From the NCBI GenBank assembly GCA_034211175.1, contig JAXHUH010000004.1, positions 1-42,234 on the forward strand: a stretch of 42,234 bases of DNA. Reading direction: 5' to 3'. Shown here piece after piece: positions 8,685-15,120 of the stretch (its first letter is position 1; each line of letters begins with the position of its first letter). The DNA comes from JAXHUH01 sp034211175 (lineage in GTDB: Bacteria > Actinomycetota > Acidimicrobiia > Acidimicrobiales > CAIXPF01). The notes below the pieces were generated by a model. The model worked only from the letters and a program-made list of their open reading frames with translations, ran no database searches and was not told the DNA's origin. Position numbers and translations under genes: made by a program.

Positions 8685-8699
8685 CGCCTGGTCCAGGCG
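8685..8699. promoter_or_regulatory. palindromic candidate operator upstream of the importer operon
   Basis: CGCCTGG-T-CCAGGCG is a perfect 15-nt palindrome lying 66 nt upstream of the TTG start of the binding-protein gene. It is a reasonable operator for a dimeric repressor; no regulator gene is next to it. Confidence 0.4.
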
Positions 8700-8742
8700 A
8701 CGCCGCACGCTACGAATGACCCATTTCCGGTACGTGCCCCAC

Positions 8743-8763
8743 CCGTTACCTCTCCGTTAACGG
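8743..8763. promoter_or_regulatory. CCGTTA direct repeat with 11-bp period
   Basis: CCGTTA occurs at 8743 and 8754, exactly 11 nt apart, so both faces lie on the same side of the helix. The second copy is part of the palindrome CCGTTAACGG (8754-8763). It sits between the divergent importer operon and the DUF402 gene. Confidence 0.35.
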
Positions 8764-8817
8764 CCCCGGGGTGTTCCACGGGGTGGTCGTCCGGCCACCC
8801 ACCGGTAGGTTCGCCGC

Positions 8818-9501
8818 ATGGCGCCGCTCACCCCCGGGACCACCACCGCGCTGCGCGGCCTCGTCGAGGGGCGGGTGTGGCAGGTCCAACCGGCGACCGT
8901 CTTGGCCGACCAGGTCGGCGAGGTCGTCGGTGACGGGGGAGACAGCGGCGGGCCCGACTCCGGCTACACCGCGCTCGGGCTCGTGCCCGGCACCGTGTGT
9001 GTGGTGACGACGTCGACGTCGAGCCGGATCCGCCACGGGTCGAGCCGCTCCTACCAGTGGGACGAGATGCCGGCGCGCCGGTGGGGCTGGTCCCGCCACG
9101 TGTGGCACGGCACTCGGGTCGTGCTCCACCTGCGGCCGGGCGAGTGGTTCGCGCTGTGGGAGATGCGCGACGGCGAGGGCGAGCTGGCCCAGTGGTACGT
9201 GAACTTCCAGGACCCGTTGCGGCGCAGCCGACGGGGCTTCGTCGACACCCGCGACCTCGAGCTCGACCTCGTCGTGCGGCCAGACGGCGAGCGGATCTGG
9301 AAGGACCGGGAGGACTTCGACGAGGGTTGTCGCCACGGCGTCATCGACTCGGCGCGTCGGGCCGGGGTCCTCGCCGCCGCCGAGGAGCTGGAGGCGTGGC
9401 TCGACGCCGGCCGGTCGCTCCGGGACCGCTACCCGCCCGGCCCGTCCTTCGCCGACGGTGCTCCCGCCCCGCTGCCGGAGGGCTGGATCGACCGCGACTG
9501 A
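8818..9501 (+). CDS. DUF402 family protein
   Basis: A 227-residue cytoplasmic protein. The stretch WYVNFQDPLRR, followed by GFVDTRDLELDLVVRPDG and WKDREDFDEG, is the hallmark of DUF402, a family related to FomD-type nucleoside phosphate hydrolases in which the acidic residues of these motifs bind divalent metal. Hydrolysis of a nucleotide is therefore the best guess but is not shown here. A TANNNT hexamer (TAGGTT, 8806-8811) ends 6 nt before the ATG and there is no Shine-Dalgarno, so the mRNA may be leaderless. Divergent from the importer operon. Confidence 0.87.
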   Translation: MAPLTPGTTTALRGLVEGRVWQVQPATVLADQVGEVVGDGGDSGGPDSGYTALGLVPGTVCVVTTSTSSRIRHGSSRSYQWDEMPARRWGWSRHVWHGTRVVLHLRPGEWFALWEMRDGEGELAQWYVNFQDPLRRSRRGFVDTRDLELDLVVRPDGERIWKDREDFDEGCRHGVIDSARRAGVLAAAEELEAWLDAGRSLRDRYPPGPSFADGAPAPLPEGWIDRD

Positions 9502-9519
9502 GCATCTCGGCACGACGAT

Positions 9520-9547
9520 GGAACCTCGCCGCGAGGGTGTGCGTCGG
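9520..9547 (+). promoter_or_regulatory. ECF-type promoter of sigma B
   Basis: GGAACC (9520-9525), 16-nt spacer, CGTCGG (9542-9547), then 8 nt to the ATG at 9556. Same hexamers, spacing and leaderless geometry as the sigma A promoter. Confidence 0.82.
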
Positions 9548-9555
9548 GCAGGGTG

Positions 9556-10122
9556 ATGACATCCGCGACGAGGACCTTCGTGAGCAGACGCAGGCGCGGC
9601 GGTGGCCGGGAGCGACCCGGCCGCGAACCCCCGAACGATGACTACCAGGTGGCCGTGCGCGAGCAGTACGTGCCGCTCGCCCGGCTCGCCTACGCGCTCT
9701 GCGGCGACCGCCAGCGGGCCGAGGACGCCGTCGCTGAGGCGTTCGCCCGGGTGTACGTCCGGTGGAGCGACGGCAAGGTCGATGACCTCGGCGCCTACCT
9801 GCGCCGGGCCGTGGTCAACCAGGTCCACAGCCGCCATCGTCGCCTGCGGCTCGAGCGCGACGAGCAGAACCGCCGCCGGGTCGACTGGCGCGACGGCCAG
9901 CGCTTCGACGAGCAACTCGGCGACCGCGACGTGCTCCTCGCCGCGCTGCGGACGCTGCCCGAGATCCAGCAGGCCGTCGTGGTGCTGCGGATCGTGAAGG
10001 ACCACTCGGAGGACGAGACCGCCCGGATGCTCGGCATCCGCCGCGGCACCGTGAAGTCCCGGCTGTCGAGAGCTATGGACACCCTGCGCGAGCTGCTCGG
10101 AGAGGAGGGCGACGATGTCTGA
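9556..10122 (+). CDS. SigE-family ECF RNA polymerase sigma factor (pair B)
   Basis: About 188 residues. Region 2 is LARLAYALCGDRQRAEDAV through YLRRAVVNQVHSRHRR; region 4 is LPEIQQAVVVLRIVKDHSEDE through GTVKSRLSRAMDTLREL. It is clearly paralogous to sigma A and C. A GTG at 9553 directly precedes the ATG at 9556; I prefer ATG because its distance to the -10 hexamer matches sigma A, which has no GTG there. The stop overlaps the partner start in the octamer ATGTCTGA. Confidence 0.92.
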   Translation: MTSATRTFVSRRRRGGGRERPGREPPNDDYQVAVREQYVPLARLAYALCGDRQRAEDAVAEAFARVYVRWSDGKVDDLGAYLRRAVVNQVHSRHRRLRLERDEQNRRRVDWRDGQRFDEQLGDRDVLLAALRTLPEIQQAVVVLRIVKDHSEDETARMLGIRRGTVKSRLSRAMDTLRELLGEEGDDV

Positions 10123-11776
10123 GAACGAACCCACCGCAAGCCCGACCGGCGGCGGCCTGGCCGAGCGCCTGCGCGACGCCGTCGAGGCCGACGCCGCCGA
10201 CTACACCCCCGGCACCGACCTCCTCGACCGCATCGAGACCACCGGCACCCGCCACCTGCGGGCCCACCGCCTCCGCCGCCGCGCCGGAGGCGGCCTCGCC
10301 GCAGCCGCCGCGGTCGTGGCCGTCGTCTTCGGCGTCACCCGCCTGGTCGCCGACGACGACCCCGACACGATCGACGTCGCCACCGAGGGCTCGGGCCAGA
10401 CCCTCGTGGACCCCACGGCACCGCCGGCGACCTCCGACGTGGCTCGAGACGCCGAGGAGACCGCCACCGCCGATGAGCCCGTGCTGCTCGCCGGGGTCGA
10501 CCTCGAGCCCGAGCTGGTGCGCGACGAGCGCGGCGACGCGCTCTACCTCAACGTGCCCGGCACCGACGTCGCACCGGAAGCCGCACAACTCCGGACCCGC
10601 CGCTACGGCGAGGTCCAGGGCACTGCCACGACGCCCGGAACCACGGGCTCCACGCGGTTCGCAAGCGGCATCGCCGAGAGCGACGGCGAAGGGTTCTTCG
10701 TACTCGACGGCTACGTGGCCGAGCTCGTCGACTCCGACGGGCAGGTGGTCGAGAGCGTCGAGCTGCCGCGCCTGACGCTCGGTGATCCCGCTGAGGCTGC
10801 GAGTGTCGACATCGACGGTGTCGGCGCCAGGCTGATCATCTTCGAGGGACGCGTGATCGCCCGGGGCACCGCACCGAACCCGGGGTTCGCCGACCTCCCG
10901 TGGGAGGGCGCCACGCTCACGTTCTACGCCGGCGAGGAGCTGCTGGAACGGTTCGCGCTCGCCGACGCCCGCCCGTGGCAGCTCGATGTCGATGACCTCT
11001 ACGAACAGGGTGACATCGGGCTGCTCCGCGCCGTCATCGAGGACGCATCTGGCCGCATGCTGTACGACCTGTATCCCGGCGTCCTGCTGGAGGGCACCGA
11101 GCCGAGGAACGCGGACCTGAACGATGTCGATCAGGCGCTGCGGTTCATCACCCGAAGCGCCGAGAACCCGGAGTTCGGCGATGCCTACGGTGAGCTCGCC
11201 CGACAGTTCGAGAGTCGGGTCCCCTACCTCGACGACGAGACCGCCCGAGCGGCGCGATCACAGCTCCCGCTCGTCGAACACACGCCGCTGACCGAGTACG
11301 GGGTCGGGCCGCTGCGGGCGGGGATGACCCTGGCCGAGGCCGAGGCAGTGTTGGACGTCGACCTGGAGATCAGCGGCTTCGACGACACCGGTGATCTCTG
11401 CTTCAACGCAGCCGTCGAGGGCCAGCCGGATCTGCTCCTCATCGTGGCGAGTCCGAGTCGCAACGATGACGACCCGATGCCCGTGCAGGATCCGCGTGAC
11501 GGGATCATCGGGTCGATCGTCGTCCGCAATCCCGACAGCGGGCGAACCACGGCGGACCTCGTCCGTGTGGGCGATGGCGAGGCGTCCGTGCCGGAGGCGT
11601 ACGAGGAGGAGCTCCGGGTTTCTGGTCACCGGACGCTGCCCGATGGCCAACACCTGTTCTACGAGCCCCGGTCCGCGCCCGACCACACAATCGCGTACGT
11701 CACAGACGGCGACGTCGTCGACGAGATCCACGTCGGGCTGCGCGACGTCGCCGGACGAATCGTGCGGTGTGGTTGA
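10115..11776 (+). CDS. single-pass membrane partner of sigma B with C-terminal two-Cys sensor-like domain
   Basis: 553 residues, the largest member. A cytoplasmic head has YTPGTDLLDRI at about 30-40, matching partners A and C. One membrane helix lies at about 58-77. The exterior part has an N-terminal beta-rich module (LAGVDLEPELVRDE through VVESVELPRLTLGD), a B-specific insertion of roughly 180 residues, and a C-terminal domain from about residue 384 starting PLVEHTPLTEYGVGPLRAGMT and ending VRCG. That C-terminal domain resembles the uncharacterised BLIP/SmpA-like lipoprotein domains with a GMTLAEAE helix. Only two cysteines are present, in DLCFN and at the C-terminus, suggesting one disulfide. 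The anti-sigma role is inferred from coupling and topology. Confidence 0.82.
   Translation: MSENEPTASPTGGGLAERLRDAVEADAADYTPGTDLLDRIETTGTRHLRAHRLRRRAGGGLAAAAAVVAVVFGVTRLVADDDPDTIDVATEGSGQTLVDPTAPPATSDVARDAEETATADEPVLLAGVDLEPELVRDERGDALYLNVPGTDVAPEAAQLRTRRYGEVQGTATTPGTTGSTRFASGIAESDGEGFFVLDGYVAELVDSDGQVVESVELPRLTLGDPAEAASVDIDGVGARLIIFEGRVIARGTAPNPGFADLPWEGATLTFYAGEELLERFALADARPWQLDVDDLYEQGDIGLLRAVIEDASGRMLYDLYPGVLLEGTEPRNADLNDVDQALRFITRSAENPEFGDAYGELARQFESRVPYLDDETARAARSQLPLVEHTPLTEYGVGPLRAGMTLAEAEAVLDVDLEISGFDDTGDLCFNAAVEGQPDLLLIVASPSRNDDDPMPVQDPRDGIIGSIVVRNPDSGRTTADLVRVGDGEASVPEAYEEELRVSGHRTLPDGQHLFYEPRSAPDHTIAYVTDGDVVDEIHVGLRDVAGRIVRCG
11265..11328 (+). repeat. 64-nt perfect repeat, copy 1
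   Basis: Identical to 13260-13323. It encodes the start of the C-terminal domain in partners B and C. Flanking sequence diverges at once on the left and after a two-base difference on the right. Confidence 0.9.
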
Positions 11777-11787
11777 ACTCGTGCCGG

Positions 11788-11829
11788 TCCGCCACCCGAC
11801 CGTGACCAACGTCACGGTCGGGTGGCGGA
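11788..11829 (+). terminator. long perfect hairpin terminator after pair B
   Basis: A 19-bp perfect stem: 11788-11806 pairs with 11811-11829 around the loop CAAC. It begins 12 nt after the partner B stop and has no U-tract, as is common in actinobacteria. The right arm contains the first three bases of the sigma C -35 element. Confidence 0.85.
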
Positions 11830-11854
11830 ACCCATCCGTGACCGGCGGGATCGG
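11827..11854 (+). promoter_or_regulatory. ECF-type promoter of sigma C
   Basis: GGAACC (11827-11832), 16-nt spacer, GATCGG (11849-11854), then 8 nt to the ATG at 11863. The -10 hexamer departs from CGTCGR at its first two bases, but spacing and geometry are identical to A and B. Confidence 0.72.
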
Positions 11855-11862
11855 GCAGGGTG

Positions 11863-12405
11863 ATGGCATTCGTGAGCGCGGACCGACCAGACCGCCCACC
11901 TCCTGCGAGGGCCCGGACGACGGACGACGAGTACAGCGCGGTCGTCCGCGACCGCTACGTCGGTCTCGCCCGGCTCGCCTATGCGCTGTGCGGTGATCGG
12001 GCACACGCCGAAGACGCGGTGGCGGAGGCCTGTTCGCGGGTCTACGTGCACTGGGCTCGCGGCAAGGTCGACGACCTGCCCGCCTACCTGCGCCAAGCGG
12101 TGGTCAACGAGGTCCGCAAGCGCCACCGCCGCCGGGCGCTGGAACGTCGGGAGGAGGAGCGCCGTCGCGTCGATCCCCGGGCCCACGACCGCGTCGACGC
12201 CCAGCTCGGCAACCGCACGGTGCTGTGGGACGCACTGCGCCACCTCTCCCTCGACCAGCGGGCCGTCGTCGTCCTCCGGGTCGTCGAGGACCAGTCCGAG
12301 GCCGAGACCGCCGAGCTGCTCGGGATCAGGCCGGGAACCGTGAAGTCCCGCCTCTCCCGAGCGCTCGCCACGCTCCGCGACCACCTGGGGGCCACCGATG
12401 TCTGA
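11863..12405 (+). CDS. SigE-family ECF RNA polymerase sigma factor (pair C)
   Basis: About 180 residues, the shortest of the three. Region 2 is LARLAYALCGDRAHAEDAV through YLRQAVVNEVRKRHRRR; region 4 is LSLDQRAVVVLRVVEDQSEAE through GTVKSRLSRALATLRDHL. The ATG at 11863 is preferred over the adjacent GTG at 11860 for the same spacing reason as sigma B. The last 8 nt overlap the partner C start (ATGTCTGA). It lies between the terminator of pair B and partner C, and is probably autoregulated. Confidence 0.92.
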   Translation: MAFVSADRPDRPPPARARTTDDEYSAVVRDRYVGLARLAYALCGDRAHAEDAVAEACSRVYVHWARGKVDDLPAYLRQAVVNEVRKRHRRRALERREEERRRVDPRAHDRVDAQLGNRTVLWDALRHLSLDQRAVVVLRVVEDQSEAETAELLGIRPGTVKSRLSRALATLRDHLGATDV

Positions 12406-13771
12406 GCTCGAACAGCAGCTGCGCGACGAGATCACCGAGCAGAAGAACGACTACGAGCCCGGCGAGGACCTCCTGGCCCGCATCGAGGCCGACGGCCACC
12501 GCCGACTGCGGCGGAGCGATCTCGCCCGCCGGGCCACCACCGGCCTCGCCGCGGCCGCAGCGGTGATCACCGTCGTCTTCGGCGTCACCCGGCTCTTGGC
12601 CGACGACGAACCCGACGTGGTCGACGTGGCCGCCGAGGGGTCGTCGGACGCTGACGTGGCACCGCCGGTCGGTTCCGACGGTGACCCGGACGTGTCGTAC
12701 ATCCTCGGAGAACCGGACGAGCTGGGCGAGCTACCCGCCGAACCTGTTCTGCTCACCGGGCATGACCTCCAGCCGCGGCTGCTGCGCATCGACGGCTTCA
12801 CCGTGCTGCGTTTGAGCCCACCGCCGCCGGAGGCGGCGCCGGCGGGCGCGCAGCATCGCGTGCGACACAATGGGGAGTTCGTCAGCTCTGGGTCGCTCGG
12901 AGGCCGCTCCGGCTTCGGAGTGGCCGACGACCAGGGACGCTTCGTTCTCGACGGCTACATCGTCGAGCTCGTTGACCGCAACGGTGAGGTCATCGAGAGC
13001 GTCGAGCTCCCGCGGCTGACCATCGGCGATGCGGAGACAGCGGAGGACGCGGACGAGTCGGACGCCGACGAGCACCTCGTGCTGGCACGGGAGGCGGTCG
13101 CGGCGGTGCAGATGCACGCCGCCCGGGTCGTCGACGAGGAGCAGGAACCCGGCAACGAAGCGACCGAACCAACGCCCGACTACGGAGCCGCGGCCCGGCT
13201 GTTCGAGCAGCGGCTTGGCCCGCTGGACGCCGAGGTCGCACGGGACCTGCGGTCCCGGGTCCCGCTCGTCGAACACACGCCGCTGACCGAGTACGGGGTC
13301 GGGCCGCTGCGGGCGGGGATGACGTTGGCCGAGGCCGAGGACGCGAGCGGACGCGACATCACGGTCGACGGCTTCGGCGAGCTGGGGACCGCGTGCTGGT
13401 ACGGCAGGGTGCCCGGTCAACCCGACCTGCTGCTGCAGTTCGAGCCGCCCGGCGCGGCCGAGCCCGGCTTCTCCGGCAGCGTCGACGACCCGGCCGACGG
13501 CATCATCAGCCGCATCAGTCTCATCGAGCTCGGCGAGCGCGTGACCGCCGACGGCGTGCGGGTCGGCGACGCCGAGGCCGAGGCCTACGCGGCCTACGAC
13601 GAGGACCTGCGCACCACCGGCCACAGGTACCTGCCCGACGGGCACTACCTGTTCCACGAGCCGGACACGGCGCCCGAGCACGGGATCTCGTACTTCACGG
13701 ACGGCGAGACCGTCGAGGAGATCCACGTCGGGCTCCGCCACGCGATCGCCTACGTCGAGGGCTGCGGCTGA
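12398..13771 (+). CDS. single-pass membrane partner of sigma C with C-terminal two-Cys sensor-like domain
   Basis: 457 residues with the same plan as partner B. The cytoplasmic head has YEPGEDLLARI at about 19-29, one helix lies at about 47-66, then comes an exterior module (LTGHDLQPRLLRID through VIESVELPRLTIGD). The C-terminal domain begins near residue 288 (PLVEHTPLTEYGVGPLRAGMT) and ends YVEGCG. It lacks the insertion between the two modules seen in B. The only cysteines are in TACWYG and the terminal EGCG, at equivalent places to B, D and E. Very close to B at the nucleotide level over 64 nt, implying recent duplication or gene conversion. Confidence 0.82.
   Translation: MSELEQQLRDEITEQKNDYEPGEDLLARIEADGHRRLRRSDLARRATTGLAAAAAVITVVFGVTRLLADDEPDVVDVAAEGSSDADVAPPVGSDGDPDVSYILGEPDELGELPAEPVLLTGHDLQPRLLRIDGFTVLRLSPPPPEAAPAGAQHRVRHNGEFVSSGSLGGRSGFGVADDQGRFVLDGYIVELVDRNGEVIESVELPRLTIGDAETAEDADESDADEHLVLAREAVAAVQMHAARVVDEEQEPGNEATEPTPDYGAAARLFEQRLGPLDAEVARDLRSRVPLVEHTPLTEYGVGPLRAGMTLAEAEDASGRDITVDGFGELGTACWYGRVPGQPDLLLQFEPPGAAEPGFSGSVDDPADGIISRISLIELGERVTADGVRVGDAEAEAYAAYDEDLRTTGHRYLPDGHYLFHEPDTAPEHGISYFTDGETVEEIHVGLRHAIAYVEGCG
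13260..13323 (+). repeat. 64-nt perfect repeat, copy 2
   Basis: Identical to 11265-11328, 1995 nt away, within the paralogous partner gene. Confidence 0.9.
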
Positions 13772-13811
13772 TCCCCACTCCGACCGGCGGCCGGTCCTGA
13801 TCGTGGTTCAC

Positions 13812-13839
13812 GGAACCGGTCGCCGACCCGCCGCGTCGG
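13812..13839 (+). promoter_or_regulatory. ECF-type promoter of lipoprotein D
   Basis: GGAACC (13812-13817), 16-nt spacer, CGTCGG (13834-13839). Unlike the sigma genes, the coding start lies about 180 nt downstream. A short inverted repeat (GGTTC at 13805, GAACC at 13813) covers the -35 element. Confidence 0.75.
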
Positions 13840-13975
13840 AGTCCCCGGAGCGCTCGTTGCGCCGAACCCACCTGGCGAACGTGCCGGTGAACGCCGGCCG
13901 CCGCAGGTGAACAGCGAGTGCGCACCGGATCGGCTGGACCCCCGGCCGACCGGGTACGACCGCCCATGAGACGAA

Positions 13976-14009
13976 CCCACCGGGAGCGCCCGCCGGCAGC
14001 TCCGGTGGG
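13976..14009 (+). other. hairpin directly before the lipoprotein D ribosome-binding site
   Basis: CCCACCGGGAGC (13976-13987) pairs with GCTCCGGTGGG (13999-14009) with one bulged G. The Shine-Dalgarno AAGGAG (14011-14016) starts 2 nt after the stem, 6 nt before the ATG. It could insulate or modulate translation of the roughly 175-nt leader; function is inferred. Confidence 0.4.
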
Positions 14010-14021
14010 GAAGGAGAACGC

Positions 14022-14993
14022 ATGGCAACCATGACCAGAACCCGCCCGATCCTGCGGATGGCCGTACCGGCCACGCTCGCCGTCGCCATCGCCGCCGGAT
14101 GTGGCGGCGTGCCCGACGACGACTCTGCCGACACGACCACCTCGGCACCCGCCGACACCACCACGTCCTCGGTCGTCGACGCCACGACGACGTCGGTCCC
14201 GGGCGACACCACCTCGTCGACGGCGATGCCGACCACCTCGACCACGACGATCGACCCGGTCGAGCTGGCGGCGCCCGAGGACCTCGCCCAGGCCGAGGTC
14301 GTCGAGACGGCCCGCGCCCTCGTCGCCCAGGCGGCGACGTTGGCCGAGACGGTCGCGGCCGGTGGGGCCTCCGAGGCCGACACCCAGCGCTACCTCGACA
14401 CGTCCGATGCGCTCGACCGGTACCTCGCCGCGGTCGAGGACGAGGCGGCCCGGCTCGAGCTCACCTCGCAGGTGCCGCTCGTCGCCCAGACGCCGCTCAC
14501 CCCCTACGGCGTCGGGCCGCTGCGGGCCGGCATGACGCTGGCCGAGGCCGAGGCGGCCTCCGGTCTCGACATCGAGGACGGCAACTTCGTCGACTTCGGC
14601 GGCTTCTGCTACTTCGGTTCGGTCGACAGCCAGCCCGACCTGCTGATGATCCTCGTCAGCCCCGACCTCGACCCGGAGAACCCGACGCCGGTCGAGACGC
14701 CGGAGGAGGGGATCATCGGCCGTGTCGGCCTGCGGGGTGTCGGGGGTGAGCCCACGGCCCGCACCACGCCGGCCGGCATCGGGCTCGGCTCGACCGAGGC
14801 CGAGGTGTACGAGACGTACGGCGACGACGTCCGCACCGAGGACCACGTCTACCTCGAGGACGGCCACTACCTGTTCGAGGAGCCGGCCCACGCCCCCGAC
14901 AACGGGCTCGCGTTCTTCACCGACGGCGAGACCGTCGAGAACGTCTACGGCGGCCTGCGCGACATCATCGGCTACGTCGAGGGCTGCGCCTGA
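14022..14993 (+). CDS. lipoprotein D, sigma-less relative of the membrane partners
   Basis: 323 residues. The signal peptide ends in a lipobox (IAAGCGG), followed by a long Thr/Ser/Asp linker. The C-terminal domain starts PLVAQTPLTPYGVGPLRAGMT and ends YVEGCA, homologous to B and C, with mature cysteines in GFCYFG and EGC. It has no cytoplasmic head, so it cannot act directly on sigma; it keeps only the outer domain. The ATG has a good Shine-Dalgarno (AAGGAG). The shared promoter places it in the same regulon, perhaps as a decoy, ligand carrier or second sensor (inference). Confidence 0.85.
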   Translation: MATMTRTRPILRMAVPATLAVAIAAGCGGVPDDDSADTTTSAPADTTTSSVVDATTTSVPGDTTSSTAMPTTSTTTIDPVELAAPEDLAQAEVVETARALVAQAATLAETVAAGGASEADTQRYLDTSDALDRYLAAVEDEAARLELTSQVPLVAQTPLTPYGVGPLRAGMTLAEAEAASGLDIEDGNFVDFGGFCYFGSVDSQPDLLMILVSPDLDPENPTPVETPEEGIIGRVGLRGVGGEPTARTTPAGIGLGSTEAEVYETYGDDVRTEDHVYLEDGHYLFEEPAHAPDNGLAFFTDGETVENVYGGLRDIIGYVEGCA

Positions 14994-15010
14994 TCGACGG
15001 TCGATCTCTT

Positions 15011-15041
15011 GCCCGGTGACGGAACCGATCCGTCACCGGGC
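15011..15041 (+). terminator. hairpin overlapping the lipoprotein E promoter
   Basis: GCCCGGTGACGGA (15011-15023) pairs with TCCGTCACCGGGC (15029-15041), a 13-bp stem. The GGAACC of the next promoter lies in its upper stem and loop. A separate palindrome, GATCGAC-G-GTCGATC, covers 14992-15006 directly after the D stop. Confidence 0.7.
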
Positions 15042-15048
15042 GCGTCGG
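15021..15048 (+). promoter_or_regulatory. ECF-type promoter of lipoprotein E
   Basis: GGAACC (15021-15026), 16-nt spacer, CGTCGG (15043-15048). The leader to the ATG at 15121 is about 65 nt. Confidence 0.78.
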
Positions 15049-15120
15049 GAGGGGTGGAGCGCACGGGCGCTCCGCCCTTCTTCGCGTCCCGGGCGTGCGG
15101 CCCGGTGGGAGGACACGGCG

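Noticed and set aside
8620..8817. TPP or purine riboswitch before the importer operon
   Set aside because: No conserved THI-box or purine-riboswitch core was seen; only palindromes and direct repeats are present.
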